A stretch of DNA of 32,114 nucleotides from a bacterium (GTDB lineage Bacteria; UBP14; UBA6098; B30-G16), in NCBI GenBank assembly GCA_030613005.1, contig JAUWMV010000027.1, positions 1 through 32,114 of the forward strand. Reading direction: 5' to 3'. A program made the position numbers and the translations under genes. This document shows, one piece after another, positions 8,801 to 17,462 of the stretch (positions are counted from its first letter, which is position 1; each line of letters begins with the position of its first letter). The notes beneath the pieces are model-generated. The model made no database searches. It had not been told where the DNA came from and worked only from the letters and a program-made list of their open reading frames with translations.

Positions 8801-11021
8801 TTTCGTCGGTTAGGAGAACGAAAACCTTTCTTGCATAAGGTCTATAAGTTAAAAATACATTAGCTCTTGCAATAGCCCCGTATTGATCCTCGTAGCCAGA
8901 ACCTCTCAAAGTCCATGGCCAACCATACATTTCCATACATGCATCAAAAAGACACGCAAATTCAATGGAATCATGTGCCCAAATGTCAGGTCCAGATACA
9001 AGGTCTAAATCGCAGGCAGTGGGACCTGTAAATGAAGTTTTCACAATCTCCCATATGCCTGAGGGTTCTGTTGGACAACCATTATAATTAACAATTGCTA
9101 TTCTATAATCCACATCTGTAATAGCATTAACGAATTCTGGGACATGAGCTCTCATAAGTGCTATTTCGTCGTCCATACTGCCTGATAGATCAAACAAAAA
9201 CACTACGTCGACGAATTGAGTTTCCGGTGGACATTCATTGAGCATTGTAAGTCTGGGAGGCATTATTGGACCACCGTTTTCTGTAAAAAAGAAGTTATTT
9301 ATTTCCAAACCTCGTATATAATGCGATTTTTCATCATAAACACATACTGTAGTGTAAATTAGAGAACAGCCTTCTGTGGAAACCTCAGCTATATGAGGTT
9401 TAACAAGATTCTCGCATCCCTCAACAATAAAACCGGTATTATAGCAAAATATTGTATCCGGACCATCTATAGATGGGAAAGTTGTATCGAAATTTGCACC
9501 AGTTATAACCAATTCAAGCTCGCAATCCTTGTCTATGTCGGCTACTACGGGCGATGTGAATACTGTTTTGCCTAATCTAACGCTGTCAAGTATTTCACCA
9601 TCGCCAGAAATATCAAATAAATAACCGCAATTTCTACATCCTGTGCTACAGCTATCACTTTTATCTGCTGTAATATATATATGTAGTTTAAATCCTGTTG
9701 GAACATACAATCCTGTTCTTTCTGGGTTTTTTCTGAAATGCGTCCACGGTTTAATATCCCTAGCTGCTCCAGCAAGAGCAGGTGAGGAAATTATTGAATC
9801 ACCAAGGTCAATCAACCATTCTACAATAACACTATCACCAGCGACATCGTAAGTAAATGAACCTAATTTGCCGTCTCCAACCGCAGCTATGACTTCATAT
9901 TTGCCGTCTCCATCAACATCTCCGATTGCAGGTGAGGAATAAATACAGCCCGATCCTGTATATATCGCCATTTCTGACGGGTCTATTATTCCATTAGCAT
10001 TTTCATCGCCATCGATGAAATATAACTTCCCATCGAGCGATCCAATTACTACTTCGATATCGCCATCGCCATCAAGATCGCCTGCGGCAGCAGAAGCAGT
10101 AACATGACTGTCAGTTTGAACCGACCATAAAATCGAACCGTTTTGGCCATTAAGACAGAGGATTTTTCCATCGTCGGAACCGAAAGGTATACCAATTGAA
10201 TATCCTACACCAATGATTATTTCCAATAGACCGTCGCTATTTATATCGGTAGCACACGGTGTTGAAATTATTGGTGCATTAGTTTCCCGATACCACATAA
10301 CATCCCAATCTGTACCATCAACGCCACCTGGAGAATGGGGGGCTGGATAATCGACCCAACCGGGGGAAATAATACCTTCATCTACACTGTCAGAGGGATC
10401 AGCCTGAAAACACCACACGCCCCAGTGAGATATAGCAGCCAAAAGATTGTATGCATTACAACCTATTACAATTTCCAAACCCGGTGGTCGTGTAAGGAAA
10501 TCAGCCACTGCAGGAGATGAGTGCCATGCAAATGGTCCCGATATTACTGGTGGTGAAGGAAATGTCCATAGGAAGTTGCCAAATCTATCCATAGCTTCAA
10601 CACACCAACCGCTTGTTGTACCACCTATAATATCTGGAAATCCATCATCGCCATAAAAATCGCAAATCGCCACAGAACTTCTTGATTCATCTGTTTTTGT
10701 ACCTATAGACCACTCGAGATTTCCCTGTCCATCGAGACACCGCCATAACCCATTGGACATGGTATCCTCTGGGTCCTCGAAGTTCCAAATCTCATCGCTT
10801 CCAATTACAATTTCAAGCCAATTGTTTGGATCTGAGCCTACCGAGTTTACCCCGGGAAGATTAACTAAGGCTGCACTTGCCCCGTAGAGTAGACGATCAT
10901 ATGTGAATCTAAATGAATCTTTTTCTGCGGGTGAAAGAGGGTAGTACCACTCTAACGTGAATGAGGCATAGGAAAATCCAACAAGAATTATTAGAGATAA
11001 AACGAGTGAAATTTTTTTCAT
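5814..11021 (-). CDS. Large secreted protein: FG-GAP/VCBS-type propeller, vWA domain, Por/type IX-like C-terminal sorting domain
   Basis: This 1735-residue protein starts with a signal peptide (MKKISLVLSLIILVGFSYAS). Residues of roughly 40-500 are a beta-propeller of calcium-binding type repeats, seen as DINSDGLLEIIIG, GDLDGDGDIEVVIGSLDG, GDVDGDGKYEVIAAVGDG and DIDKDCELELVITG. A von Willebrand A domain begins at about residue 600 with VVFLFDLSGSM, an intact DxSxS metal site, and runs to about 790. Ig-like or other beta-sandwich stretches follow. The last 80 residues, from GFPNPFNLTTRIDFTLP, match the sorting domain recognised by Por/type IX secretion. It should be surface-attached or secreted, with adhesive or binding roles. 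The ATG at 11021 has AGGAG 6 nt upstream, located just after the protease stop, 9 nt away. No catalytic domain is recognised. Confidence 0.88.
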   Translation of the reverse strand: MKKISLVLSLIILVGFSYASFTLEWYYPLSPAEKDSFRFTYDRLLYGASAALVNLPGVNSVGSDPNNWLEIVIGSDEIWNFEDPEDTMSNGLWRCLDGQGNLEWSIGTKTDESRSSVAICDFYGDDGFPDIIGGTTSGWCVEAMDRFGNFLWTFPSPPVISGPFAWHSSPAVADFLTRPPGLEIVIGCNAYNLLAAISHWGVWCFQADPSDSVDEGIISPGWVDYPAPHSPGGVDGTDWDVMWYRETNAPIISTPCATDINSDGLLEIIIGVGYSIGIPFGSDDGKILCLNGQNGSILWSVQTDSHVTASAAAGDLDGDGDIEVVIGSLDGKLYFIDGDENANGIIDPSEMAIYTGSGCIYSSPAIGDVDGDGKYEVIAAVGDGKLGSFTYDVAGDSVIVEWLIDLGDSIISSPALAGAARDIKPWTHFRKNPERTGLYVPTGFKLHIYITADKSDSCSTGCRNCGYLFDISGDGEILDSVRLGKTVFTSPVVADIDKDCELELVITGANFDTTFPSIDGPDTIFCYNTGFIVEGCENLVKPHIAEVSTEGCSLIYTTVCVYDEKSHYIRGLEINNFFFTENGGPIMPPRLTMLNECPPETQFVDVVFLFDLSGSMDDEIALMRAHVPEFVNAITDVDYRIAIVNYNGCPTEPSGIWEIVKTSFTGPTACDLDLVSGPDIWAHDSIEFACLFDACMEMYGWPWTLRGSGYEDQYGAIARANVFLTYRPYARKVFVLLTDERPIVRAIFCSPVYDETDAGLDSIIAFCRTESIIVIPVTPENGEFVYSAFEDTMRKYYEGYYELGDSTGGAWFDLYASDWTVLVTAIAEEIATDSCCYEFMYPESIFCEEMIDLNVLVFEPSGAFGEDDTQYHSLCPPEIALEIPVPCGGITTCDNLGFLYTLINRQYGTFVESSATLIINDDTLSFDADEVDIVDTIVLYTPKTPWDHADTIVFWIDYIENTNHCASSTPPCEFFVDLFPPEVVSHTPAEGETLTDESELEITFVLFDDFSGVNTSLFNEENVFILHDADTVEFDSLIMVDSLTYSVDGMTIPGEGDYKVCIRNVFDTPDYNYCPPNKLEIFCWNFTLFSGESHVWFGDTSFYPCDTAYIPLFIDRIGLCRFYSLDVWFTTETSIFYPIDVDRIGSLSEDDTAYLSIITPGEMWQIHVEFDDALIVPDTGLVVWLKGLVSCRAQGGDYTSIIIDTAIVNDGFPPVTWDPGFLIVLWRIYPWLLNIHIDRIMSDSVRVLTIGGDFSTTDLYDPFIDIRSLDPVPGEVDAFVTLDDPAFPAITRLQRSIQDLTTPNKWIIKTDSESLTIVHWNPNMLPEGQFDLNGFVDMKRETLFLWDTAEYESLVILWHHPTPQRWDVALQTGWNLISLPAVPTHHSPSQVFEKSLGIWTYEPLTSSFYTPTLLDKGHGYWVYYINDTTFPIAGLPVEKYAKRIYRGWNLIGTLFEPIPISDACSSPEGLLIPPLYQYDPISEIYVAEIDNLYPGIGYWALFFNEGMWSVPSGMGFCKIIPPAYPEWLGTVNIECLNENIELIFGQSQDARDDLDHADQAIPPSPPDEELNFTGAFKRNRIFLNKDIAQNPLWELELNADAKVSFDLPDNVILFLKELDGSVNELSDFCEFYLSKGTYKIGSYKQINLPDFELIAGFPNPFNLTTRIDFTLPRKALVSLIIRDIAGKKVATLLKEELEPGKHSVYWNAQNQSSGIYFVSLSTKYAVQTTRVILVK

Positions 11022-11030
11022 AATAATCTC

Positions 11031-13841
11031 CTATTTAATGAATTTTACTTTTCTTATAATAATTGACGAATTATCTGTGATTTTGATTATATATATACCT
11101 GAAATTTCAGGTTGCCAAGAGAATATTTCATTTTTAGTAATTTTTTTCTCGAAAATTTTTCTACCACGCGTATCAAAAACTTCGATTAATGCATTCTCAC
11201 CTTGAAATACAATTATATCACCAAGCTGTCTTATGTTAAATATTTTATTTATATTTTTCGCTTCAATAATATTCACAGGAGGGATTATAGCAATTAAAGT
11301 GGTTTCAGGTGGTCGCGTAACAGTTCTGCCATCTTCGTCTGTAGCTTTGACTTGAAAAGTAATAGTATCTCCAGGATCACCTGTAAGTATTATCATAAAT
11401 GTGTCGCAGCTCAGCTGATCCATTTCCAAATCGAGAGTGTCTCCAATATTCAATTCGACTTCTTCCAATGAAGCACTGACGCCATATGCCAAAGCCCATA
11501 CTGTGTCTTTGTTTATTAATATGTCGGTTATAATAGGTTCTCTGACAGTTCTTTTTGCAAGACAAAAGTCATCGATGTACCAACCATCGTATGGTGTATT
11601 ATCATCAGAGGAAAAATGAAAGCCTATTCTTAAGGAGCAAGACTCAGCAATTTGAAGATCAAAAATCCGTTGGTGCCATTGGTTACCTATATTCACACCC
11701 GAGAATGCAGCTTGCCATGGCATAACTTTGTTATAATCATCCAGCCAACATGTATAATCGCCTATTGGATAGATAACTTCCCACCCATCACCGAAATCTG
11801 CGGAGATATTTCCACCATCCCAAAATCCACTTTTGGTTGCCTCGCAATCAAACCATTGCCATATAAAAAGTGCTGCAGAAGTATCTACATCATACCAAGG
11901 GCTTTTAAGCCATGAATCTGAAGAATTTGAATATGTATCAGCAAGAGAAGTAGCCCAGAGATTGTCTCCACTTCTTGCATTATTTGGACCGGACGTAGGA
12001 TCACCCCATTCCCAGTCACCAGTATGAGCGGTAAATACTGAATCCTCAAAATTTATGCAGCTGTGTAAAAAAAGAAATAAACATTCATCATCGATTTCAA
12101 TTGAAAATGAATCCATTGAATAGCCTTCTGCGGTTGCCCAAACCATTGTTGGAAAGTTAGCAATCGATATTTCATCGAAACCATCGACTTCAATAGTGTC
12201 GTCATTGAATATAACCATAGCATCGATAGGATCACCTGTTTCGAAGTCCATTATTCCTGTATAGATAACAAATTCAGTTGCTGCAGATAGAGAAAAAGAA
12301 TACAGAGTTTCGGAAGGATTAAAATCGAGTGTTTCAGGTTCATAATTCTCACAAAGGAAAATCAATCTTTCGCTTGAATCCGGAACTCTAATTGTGCCAG
12401 AATCACCAAAAAATCTTTGGAAAAAAGGTTCAACAATAAGTGTGCCTTTTTTTGTGGAAGTCCAATCAATTTCGTTCCAACCGCCGATTTCATTATAGGC
12501 TTCAAATAGGTCGATAAGTCCACTACCGTAAAGCGAATCTTTTCCAGAAGGTCCTTTATCCACTGCGGACGATTCAATTGCTGCTTTTATGTCATCATGA
12601 GTTATTTCGGGATAGAATTGCTTTAACAGTGCACATATGCCTGTAATATGAGGAGCAGACATCGATGTGCCATTCGATAGATAATAATTACCCGACGGGC
12701 TTGCTGAGTAGATTGAAACGCCAGGGGCTACAATATCGGGTTTCAGTAATCCTGATGGGTATGTGCAATCTGGCCATTCGACAGGACCAACACTTGAAAA
12801 AGGTGCTATATTAAGAAACGTATCGACAGCACCGACAGTTATAACTTCCGGTACTTCACCCGGTAGTCTTAAATTTCTTGGTGCACCATAAGTTCCACCT
12901 TCATTACCAGCTGCAACAACAATGATTAAACCTGCAGTAATTGCGTTTTTCATAACTGTTCTCCACGCATTGCGAATTACTGTGCTTGTATCTCGCCATC
13001 CAATAGAATAATTGGCTACCTGAGCATCCATTGCAGTAACATATTGCGTGGCTCTCCAGACATCCGAGGGGTATCCTCGTCCACGGTGATTGAGAACCTT
13101 AACCGATATAATATCAGCATCTGGGGCTATACCTATCCCATGTCTACCGAGAATTGTGCCACAAACATGTGTGCCATGACCTCGATCGTCGTATGGGTGT
13201 GAAGTTGTATCGTAGAAATTGAATCCCCAAATATCATCGATATAGTCGTTAGTATCTGCGTCGGTGCTATCATATACTATTCCTTCCTTCGGATTGTTCC
13301 GAATTTTACCAGAGAATTCCTTATGCCATGGTTCAGTACCGGTGTCGAGCGTTGCAACTAATACACCACTGCCATAGGTGCCGTATGTTTCCCATACAAT
13401 TGGTATATCTAGTGAATCTAAATTCCAGTATATTGTATCGGGCGGTAGAGACAGAATTTCATCAGTTGATAGGATATCAGAAAGCTCAGCGTATTGTAAG
13501 TTATCTATTGAAAAGGAATAATTTGAGAAAATTGTTTGTATGTAATCATATGTTTCAATATTGGTATGGAAAATTATAATATCTGCAATCCATAAAGGTT
13601 CAAACGAATATACCTGACTAGATGACATAAGATTTTCTAAAAATCCAATTATTTCTGCTTGCTGCTTACTATGAAAGGATTTCAGTCGATTAATAACCGT
13701 ATCTCTTCTAATTTTAAGTGGATGTTCGGGTATTCCGATTAGAACTTTTTCGTATCGATGTTCTTGGTATGCGAAAAATCTATCCCCAAAACAAAGTCCG
13801 GATGAAAGCATTAATATTATATATAAAGCAAACCTTCTCAT
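11031..13841 (-). CDS. Secreted subtilisin-like serine protease (S8) with C-terminal sorting domain
   Basis: The 936-residue protein has a signal peptide (MRRFALYIILMLSSGLCFG) and a prodomain-like stretch to about residue 140. The S8 catalytic domain carries D166 in ATLDTGTEPW, H222 in GHGTHVCGT, oxyanion N313 in AAGNEGG and S393 in NGTSMSAPH; the triad is complete. A region at about 600-770 resembles the beta-sandwich found in immune-inhibitor/M6-type secreted proteases (GDWEWGDPTSGP, then PYDGWYIDDFCL). The end (ENALIEVFDTRGRKIFEKKI, then SGIYIIKITD) is the short Por/type IX-type tail. The stop is TAG. The ATG at 13841 uses AAGGTGG, which lies in the end of the LptE-like gene 2 nt upstream. 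It is probably an exported, cell-surface protease that may process the coexpressed 1735-residue protein, which is inference. Confidence 0.93.
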   Translation of the reverse strand: MRRFALYIILMLSSGLCFGDRFFAYQEHRYEKVLIGIPEHPLKIRRDTVINRLKSFHSKQQAEIIGFLENLMSSSQVYSFEPLWIADIIIFHTNIETYDYIQTIFSNYSFSIDNLQYAELSDILSTDEILSLPPDTIYWNLDSLDIPIVWETYGTYGSGVLVATLDTGTEPWHKEFSGKIRNNPKEGIVYDSTDADTNDYIDDIWGFNFYDTTSHPYDDRGHGTHVCGTILGRHGIGIAPDADIISVKVLNHRGRGYPSDVWRATQYVTAMDAQVANYSIGWRDTSTVIRNAWRTVMKNAITAGLIIVVAAGNEGGTYGAPRNLRLPGEVPEVITVGAVDTFLNIAPFSSVGPVEWPDCTYPSGLLKPDIVAPGVSIYSASPSGNYYLSNGTSMSAPHITGICALLKQFYPEITHDDIKAAIESSAVDKGPSGKDSLYGSGLIDLFEAYNEIGGWNEIDWTSTKKGTLIVEPFFQRFFGDSGTIRVPDSSERLIFLCENYEPETLDFNPSETLYSFSLSAATEFVIYTGIMDFETGDPIDAMVIFNDDTIEVDGFDEISIANFPTMVWATAEGYSMDSFSIEIDDECLFLFLHSCINFEDSVFTAHTGDWEWGDPTSGPNNARSGDNLWATSLADTYSNSSDSWLKSPWYDVDTSAALFIWQWFDCEATKSGFWDGGNISADFGDGWEVIYPIGDYTCWLDDYNKVMPWQAAFSGVNIGNQWHQRIFDLQIAESCSLRIGFHFSSDDNTPYDGWYIDDFCLAKRTVREPIITDILINKDTVWALAYGVSASLEEVELNIGDTLDLEMDQLSCDTFMIILTGDPGDTITFQVKATDEDGRTVTRPPETTLIAIIPPVNIIEAKNINKIFNIRQLGDIIVFQGENALIEVFDTRGRKIFEKKITKNEIFSWQPEISGIYIIKITDNSSIIIRKVKFIK

Positions 13842-13843
13842 AA

Positions 13844-14317
13844 TTATCCACCTTTTAATTTGTTATAGATATTGTCAACCAATATATCGATTGCTTTTTC
13901 TGCAGCCAACATTTCATCACCGCCAGAGGGAAATGTTGACAATCCCTCATAATTCCCTTCAAACAATTTTTTATCGGTACTCTTTTCGGTGAGAGTTACC
14001 TTTGCTCTAATTCTTATAATAAAATCAATCGGATTTTCGTATTCATCGTATGTATTAACTTTACGTTCATAATTTGTTATAGTTGAGTTTATAATTCCAT
14101 TACATTCATCTGATGTACTTATGGAGTAAGAACTTGAATTTTCTATTTTTTCTGTAAGCTTTTCAGTTGCAATTGCAGCTAATTCGTATTCAGATGTGTT
14201 GTTTTGAAAAGGAGTTACGTAAATGGTTTTAATCTGAGGAAACGGTTTTTCAGAAAATGTGTAATAACAGCCGTTGAGTAATAAAGTTAATACAATTATT
14301 TTATATATATGTTTCAC
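13844..14317 (-). CDS. lptE: LptE-like LPS-assembly lipoprotein
   Basis: The 157-residue protein starts with a GTG at 14317 and has a lipoprotein signal ending in the lipobox LLNG-C17. Next comes KTIYVTPFQNNTSEYELAAI, then TEKLTEKIENSSSYSIS, typical of the FCB-type LptE family. In that family a lipoprotein plugs the LptD barrel and helps insert LPS into the outer membrane. The C-terminal helix (AEKAIDILVDNIYNKLKGG) also fits. The start is 7 nt past the hutI stop, with a weak AGG about 6 nt upstream. It is followed after 2 nt by the protease gene. LPS production is supported independently by kdsC in the window. LptD is not in this window. Sequence divergence is high in this family, so a general LptE-fold lipoprotein is the safe reading. 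Confidence 0.8.
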   Translation of the reverse strand: MKHIYKIIVLTLLLNGCYYTFSEKPFPQIKTIYVTPFQNNTSEYELAAIATEKLTEKIENSSSYSISTSDECNGIINSTITNYERKVNTYDEYENPIDFIIRIRAKVTLTEKSTDKKLFEGNYEGLSTFPSGGDEMLAAEKAIDILVDNIYNKLKGG

Positions 14318-14324
14318 GAAGAGC

Positions 14325-15575
14325 CTAAATTTTTATTATGGAACCTTTTTTTATAACTTTTGAAACCAAATTTTCGCCGTAAAAATATGGAATTTGTCTG
14401 TAGTTGTCAGCATTCCATATAACCAAATCTGCTTGTTTACTGGGTGTGATACTACCGACAATATTATCCATTCCAATTGCTGCTGCGGAATTTATCGTAT
14501 AAGCCACAAAACATTCTGCAGGAGTCATTTTCATCTGTGAACATGCTATAGACATAATCAGTGATGCATTCATTGTGGGTGAGGAGCCAGGATTGAAATC
14601 TGTAGATAGTGCAACTAGTGCATCAGAATCGATGAGTTTTCTTGCAGGTGCGTATCTTCCCAAGGCGAGAAAGAACGATGTTCCCGGTAGAAGTGTTGCG
14701 ACAGTATTGCTTTTTGATAGGGCATCGATGCCTTTTTCTGATATGGCAACGAGATGATCAACGCTTTTGGCGTTATAGCGAACACCGAGTTCTGAACCTC
14801 CCATTGGTTGAATTTCATCTGCATGCAATTTTATACCAAGTCCTTTGGAGAGTGCCGCATTTATAAGGATTTCTGTATCTTCAAGTTCAAAAACACCCTC
14901 CTCGCAGAAAATATCTACAAATTTTGCAAGGTTCTCTTTTACAACAATTGGTAGCATCTCATTTATTATCAATTGAATATATTCAGCTTTATCATCTGGA
15001 CGATAATTCTCGGGTATCTCATGAGCACCAAGAAATGTAGGAATAATATCCATAGGAGTTCTATCTGCAACTTTGGCTATTGTTCGTAACATCATTATTT
15101 CAGATTCGGTAGAAAGACCATAACCACTCTTGATCTCGCATGTTGTAATACCATGACCCAACATCGTTTGCAAATATTGTGCAGTATTTGTAGCAAGTTG
15201 ATCTTCATTACTTTCCCGTACGCGTCGAGCAGTATTTAAAATACCGCCTCCAGCCTTTGAAATTTCCATATAACTTCTACCCTCAATTCGCATTTCGAAT
15301 TCAAGCTCTCTTGTTCCCGCAAAAACAGCATGAGTATGTGGATCAACAAGACCTGGAGTTACGAGACCGTTATTTGCAGAAATTTCCTTGTCAATTTTGT
15401 GGTCGTATTTACTTAGGATCTCATGACGAGGTCCGAATGCAACGAAATGATTATCTTCTATTACAATCGCTGCATCATGGATTATCCCTGGATTATTCAT
15501 TGTTCTACCTCGGATCGGTTTTCCTTGATTAGTATCCGAGCTTAACAATTCTCCTATGTTGTCTATTAAGATCAT
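14325..15575 (-). CDS. hutI: Imidazolonepropionase
   Basis: The 416-residue protein has the usual length of HutI, a metal-dependent amidohydrolase that opens 4-imidazolone-5-propionate to N-formimino-L-glutamate in histidine breakdown. Visible marks are the metal site H80-x-H82 in GLVDPHTHAVFAGTRELEF, the family-specific SYMEISKAGGGI, the segments TCEIKSGYGL and PTFLGAHEIP, the metal ligand region KLHADEI and the aspartate loop STDFNPGSSP. All key residues are present. The ATG at 15575 has no clear ribosome site, but the frame begins where family members begin. It is 20 nt downstream of the HycI-type gene. No hutH, hutU or hutG is nearby, so it is an orphan pathway gene in an envelope operon. 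Confidence 0.95.
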   Translation of the reverse strand: MILIDNIGELLSSDTNQGKPIRGRTMNNPGIIHDAAIVIEDNHFVAFGPRHEILSKYDHKIDKEISANNGLVTPGLVDPHTHAVFAGTRELEFEMRIEGRSYMEISKAGGGILNTARRVRESNEDQLATNTAQYLQTMLGHGITTCEIKSGYGLSTESEIMMLRTIAKVADRTPMDIIPTFLGAHEIPENYRPDDKAEYIQLIINEMLPIVVKENLAKFVDIFCEEGVFELEDTEILINAALSKGLGIKLHADEIQPMGGSELGVRYNAKSVDHLVAISEKGIDALSKSNTVATLLPGTSFFLALGRYAPARKLIDSDALVALSTDFNPGSSPTMNASLIMSIACSQMKMTPAECFVAYTINSAAAIGMDNIVGSITPSKQADLVIWNADNYRQIPYFYGENLVSKVIKKGSIIKI

Positions 15576-15595
15576 TAGTTTTTCTATATAAAATT

Positions 15596-16069
15596 TTATA
15601 TTCCGTTAATGATTTGAGCAAGGATAAATAAAACTTTATCTAAAACTTGTGAAATCTCATCGGAAAGATCATTTCCTAATTGCATTGTTTTTGGTTGGAC
15701 AGCAAGGATTTTAATCTCTGTTTCTTTTAGAAATGTTTTCATAAGTGAAAAATTTGTTGGTCCATGTGTTAAAGCAAAAGGAGAAGAAGTTTCATTTACT
15801 TCAAATAGTTTTATCTCTCCTGGTTTAGAATTAAACATGACAGCATCAACGATTAACAGTTTATCTGGATTAATTTTTAATATTTTTGGTAGATAGTTTT
15901 CTGGAGCTATTCCGGAATCAAAAATATGTTCGTTAAGCGTCAAATTCCTTAACTTTTCGACCAATATAGAACCGAAACCGTCATCACCCTTTAATCTATT
16001 ACCTATACCAAGAATTACCCAGTTTCTAGTAAGGAATTCCTTGAGATTTTTAATTATTTTCTCACTCAT
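15596..16069 (-). CDS. Hydrogenase maturation peptidase (HycI/HybD family, M52)
   Basis: The 157-residue protein carries the three metal-binding positions of the family: D30 in LGIGNRLKGDDGFG, D75 in LLIVDAVMFNSKPGEI and H102 in ALTHGPTNFS. These peptidases clip the C-terminal tail of [NiFe]-hydrogenase large subunits after nickel insertion. The ATG at 16069 overlaps the flippase stop by 8 bp, so it is translationally coupled. No hydrogenase or hyp genes are in the window. The substrate therefore lies elsewhere, or the protein has another target. The family call is firm; the partner is unknown. Confidence 0.88.
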   Translation of the reverse strand: MSEKIIKNLKEFLTRNWVILGIGNRLKGDDGFGSILVEKLRNLTLNEHIFDSGIAPENYLPKILKINPDKLLIVDAVMFNSKPGEIKLFEVNETSSPFALTHGPTNFSLMKTFLKETEIKILAVQPKTMQLGNDLSDEISQVLDKVLFILAQIINGI

Positions 16070-17462
16070 TTTTTACAGACTTAATAAATTTTACTATATC
16101 TTTATCAATACTCGTACTAAGAATTATCGCCGCATAAAGAACTAAAAGTACAGCAAATCTTATTAGAAATTCTGAGAGATTTATTGCTACCCAAGCTCCA
16201 ACACCTATGCAAAGCATAACGATAAGAACTTTTGTTTTAGGAATTTTCACTGGATAAAGAAATTGTCCGGCTTTGTATAACATAATAAAGAGAATAAAAT
16301 ATGATGCTACAACTGAAATCGCAGCACCCATTTCTCCGAATTTCGGAATTAGAAAGATACAGAGAATAATATTAAGAATCGTAGCGATAAATGTATACGT
16401 TGGGATGAGCGTTGTTTTGCCCGTTACGTAAATACCTGCATCAGCAATAATCATAAGACCATCGAGGAAAAAAGCAATTGTCAGAAGAGGAACAATTTTC
16501 ATGCCGCTTTCATAACCAGGTCCGATCATCAATTTGAATATTTCAGGGGATAGAAGCGCCACTGTTATCGATACTATTCCTAATACTCCCGCAAGTTGTC
16601 TCCAAAGATTTGGCAATCTATCTCTCAATATTCCATGTTTATACATAATAAAAATTCTAGCTAACCATGCCTGACGTACTGGTGTTAGTATGGCTTGCAC
16701 GATTACAGCAATTTTTAATCCTGCGGAATATGCACCTACTGCGCTTAAAGAGCCTAATCGAGCCAACAACCATCTATCGGTGAAAGAAAAAAGTCTAATG
16801 ATTAAGAGATTTACTGACAATGGAAATCCGTATGCAAGCATTGGAAGGACCATAATAATATGTCCAGGTTTGGAAAGCTTTTTAATTATCAATGGAGCAA
16901 CCAGAAATAGCACCGCAAAAGCTGAAATAATCCACGAAATCATGAGCCCTTGCAATCCATAGCCAGCTGAAATCGCTGTAATAGCCATACCGTATGCAAG
17001 AATAGCGCGTAAAAACTCACATATTACGAAGAGTTTAACATTTTCTTCGGATTGAAATACGGTAAGTGTTGTAAAAAAGAAGGCATCGGTCAAGCCCCAT
17101 AGTGAAGCTATGACAATTAAAGAATCATTTATCGTTTTACCGACTAAAAGTGTTCTAATTGTTGATTTTGTGATGAATGTGAGAAGAAATAAGATAATCG
17201 ATGTAAGCAAGATTGTTATGTAAACTGTTGTAAGATATTTGCCACGGTTTTCACGATCTAAAACGTAAAATCTATAAAGTGCTTGGTCCATTCCTAATTG
17301 TGCGATAACCATAACAAAAGCTGCGTAGAACATAAGTATTTGCCATGTGCCGTAAATATCGGGTGTTAAAAGGCGTGTCAGAACTGGTAGGAGCAAAAAT
17401 CCCAATCCAGACGATAATCCCCTGCCTAACGCATAACCTGCACTTTTTTTCCATAAGCTCAT
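16062..17462 (-). CDS. Polysaccharide/oligosaccharide flippase-type transporter (MOP superfamily, Wzx-like)
   Basis: The 466-residue protein is hydrophobic throughout, with about 12-14 predicted membrane segments. It begins SLWKKSAGYALGRGLSSGLGFLLLPVLTRLLTPDIYGTW, the signature opening of polysaccharide biosynthesis/flippase proteins (residues 2-40; a helix followed by a short loop and the ...LTP..YG motif). Such proteins flip undecaprenyl-linked glycans across the inner membrane. The ATG overlaps the PtsN-type stop by 4 bp (ATGA), and its own stop overlaps the HycI-type gene by 8 bp. No glycosyltransferases or ligase lie next to it, so the glycan substrate is open. Confidence 0.9.
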   Translation of the reverse strand: MSLWKKSAGYALGRGLSSGLGFLLLPVLTRLLTPDIYGTWQILMFYAAFVMVIAQLGMDQALYRFYVLDRENRGKYLTTVYITILLTSIILFLLTFITKSTIRTLLVGKTINDSLIVIASLWGLTDAFFFTTLTVFQSEENVKLFVICEFLRAILAYGMAITAISAGYGLQGLMISWIISAFAVLFLVAPLIIKKLSKPGHIIMVLPMLAYGFPLSVNLLIIRLFSFTDRWLLARLGSLSAVGAYSAGLKIAVIVQAILTPVRQAWLARIFIMYKHGILRDRLPNLWRQLAGVLGIVSITVALLSPEIFKLMIGPGYESGMKIVPLLTIAFFLDGLMIIADAGIYVTGKTTLIPTYTFIATILNIILCIFLIPKFGEMGAAISVVASYFILFIMLYKAGQFLYPVKIPKTKVLIVMLCIGVGAWVAINLSEFLIRFAVLLVLYAAIILSTSIDKDIVKFIKSVKNE

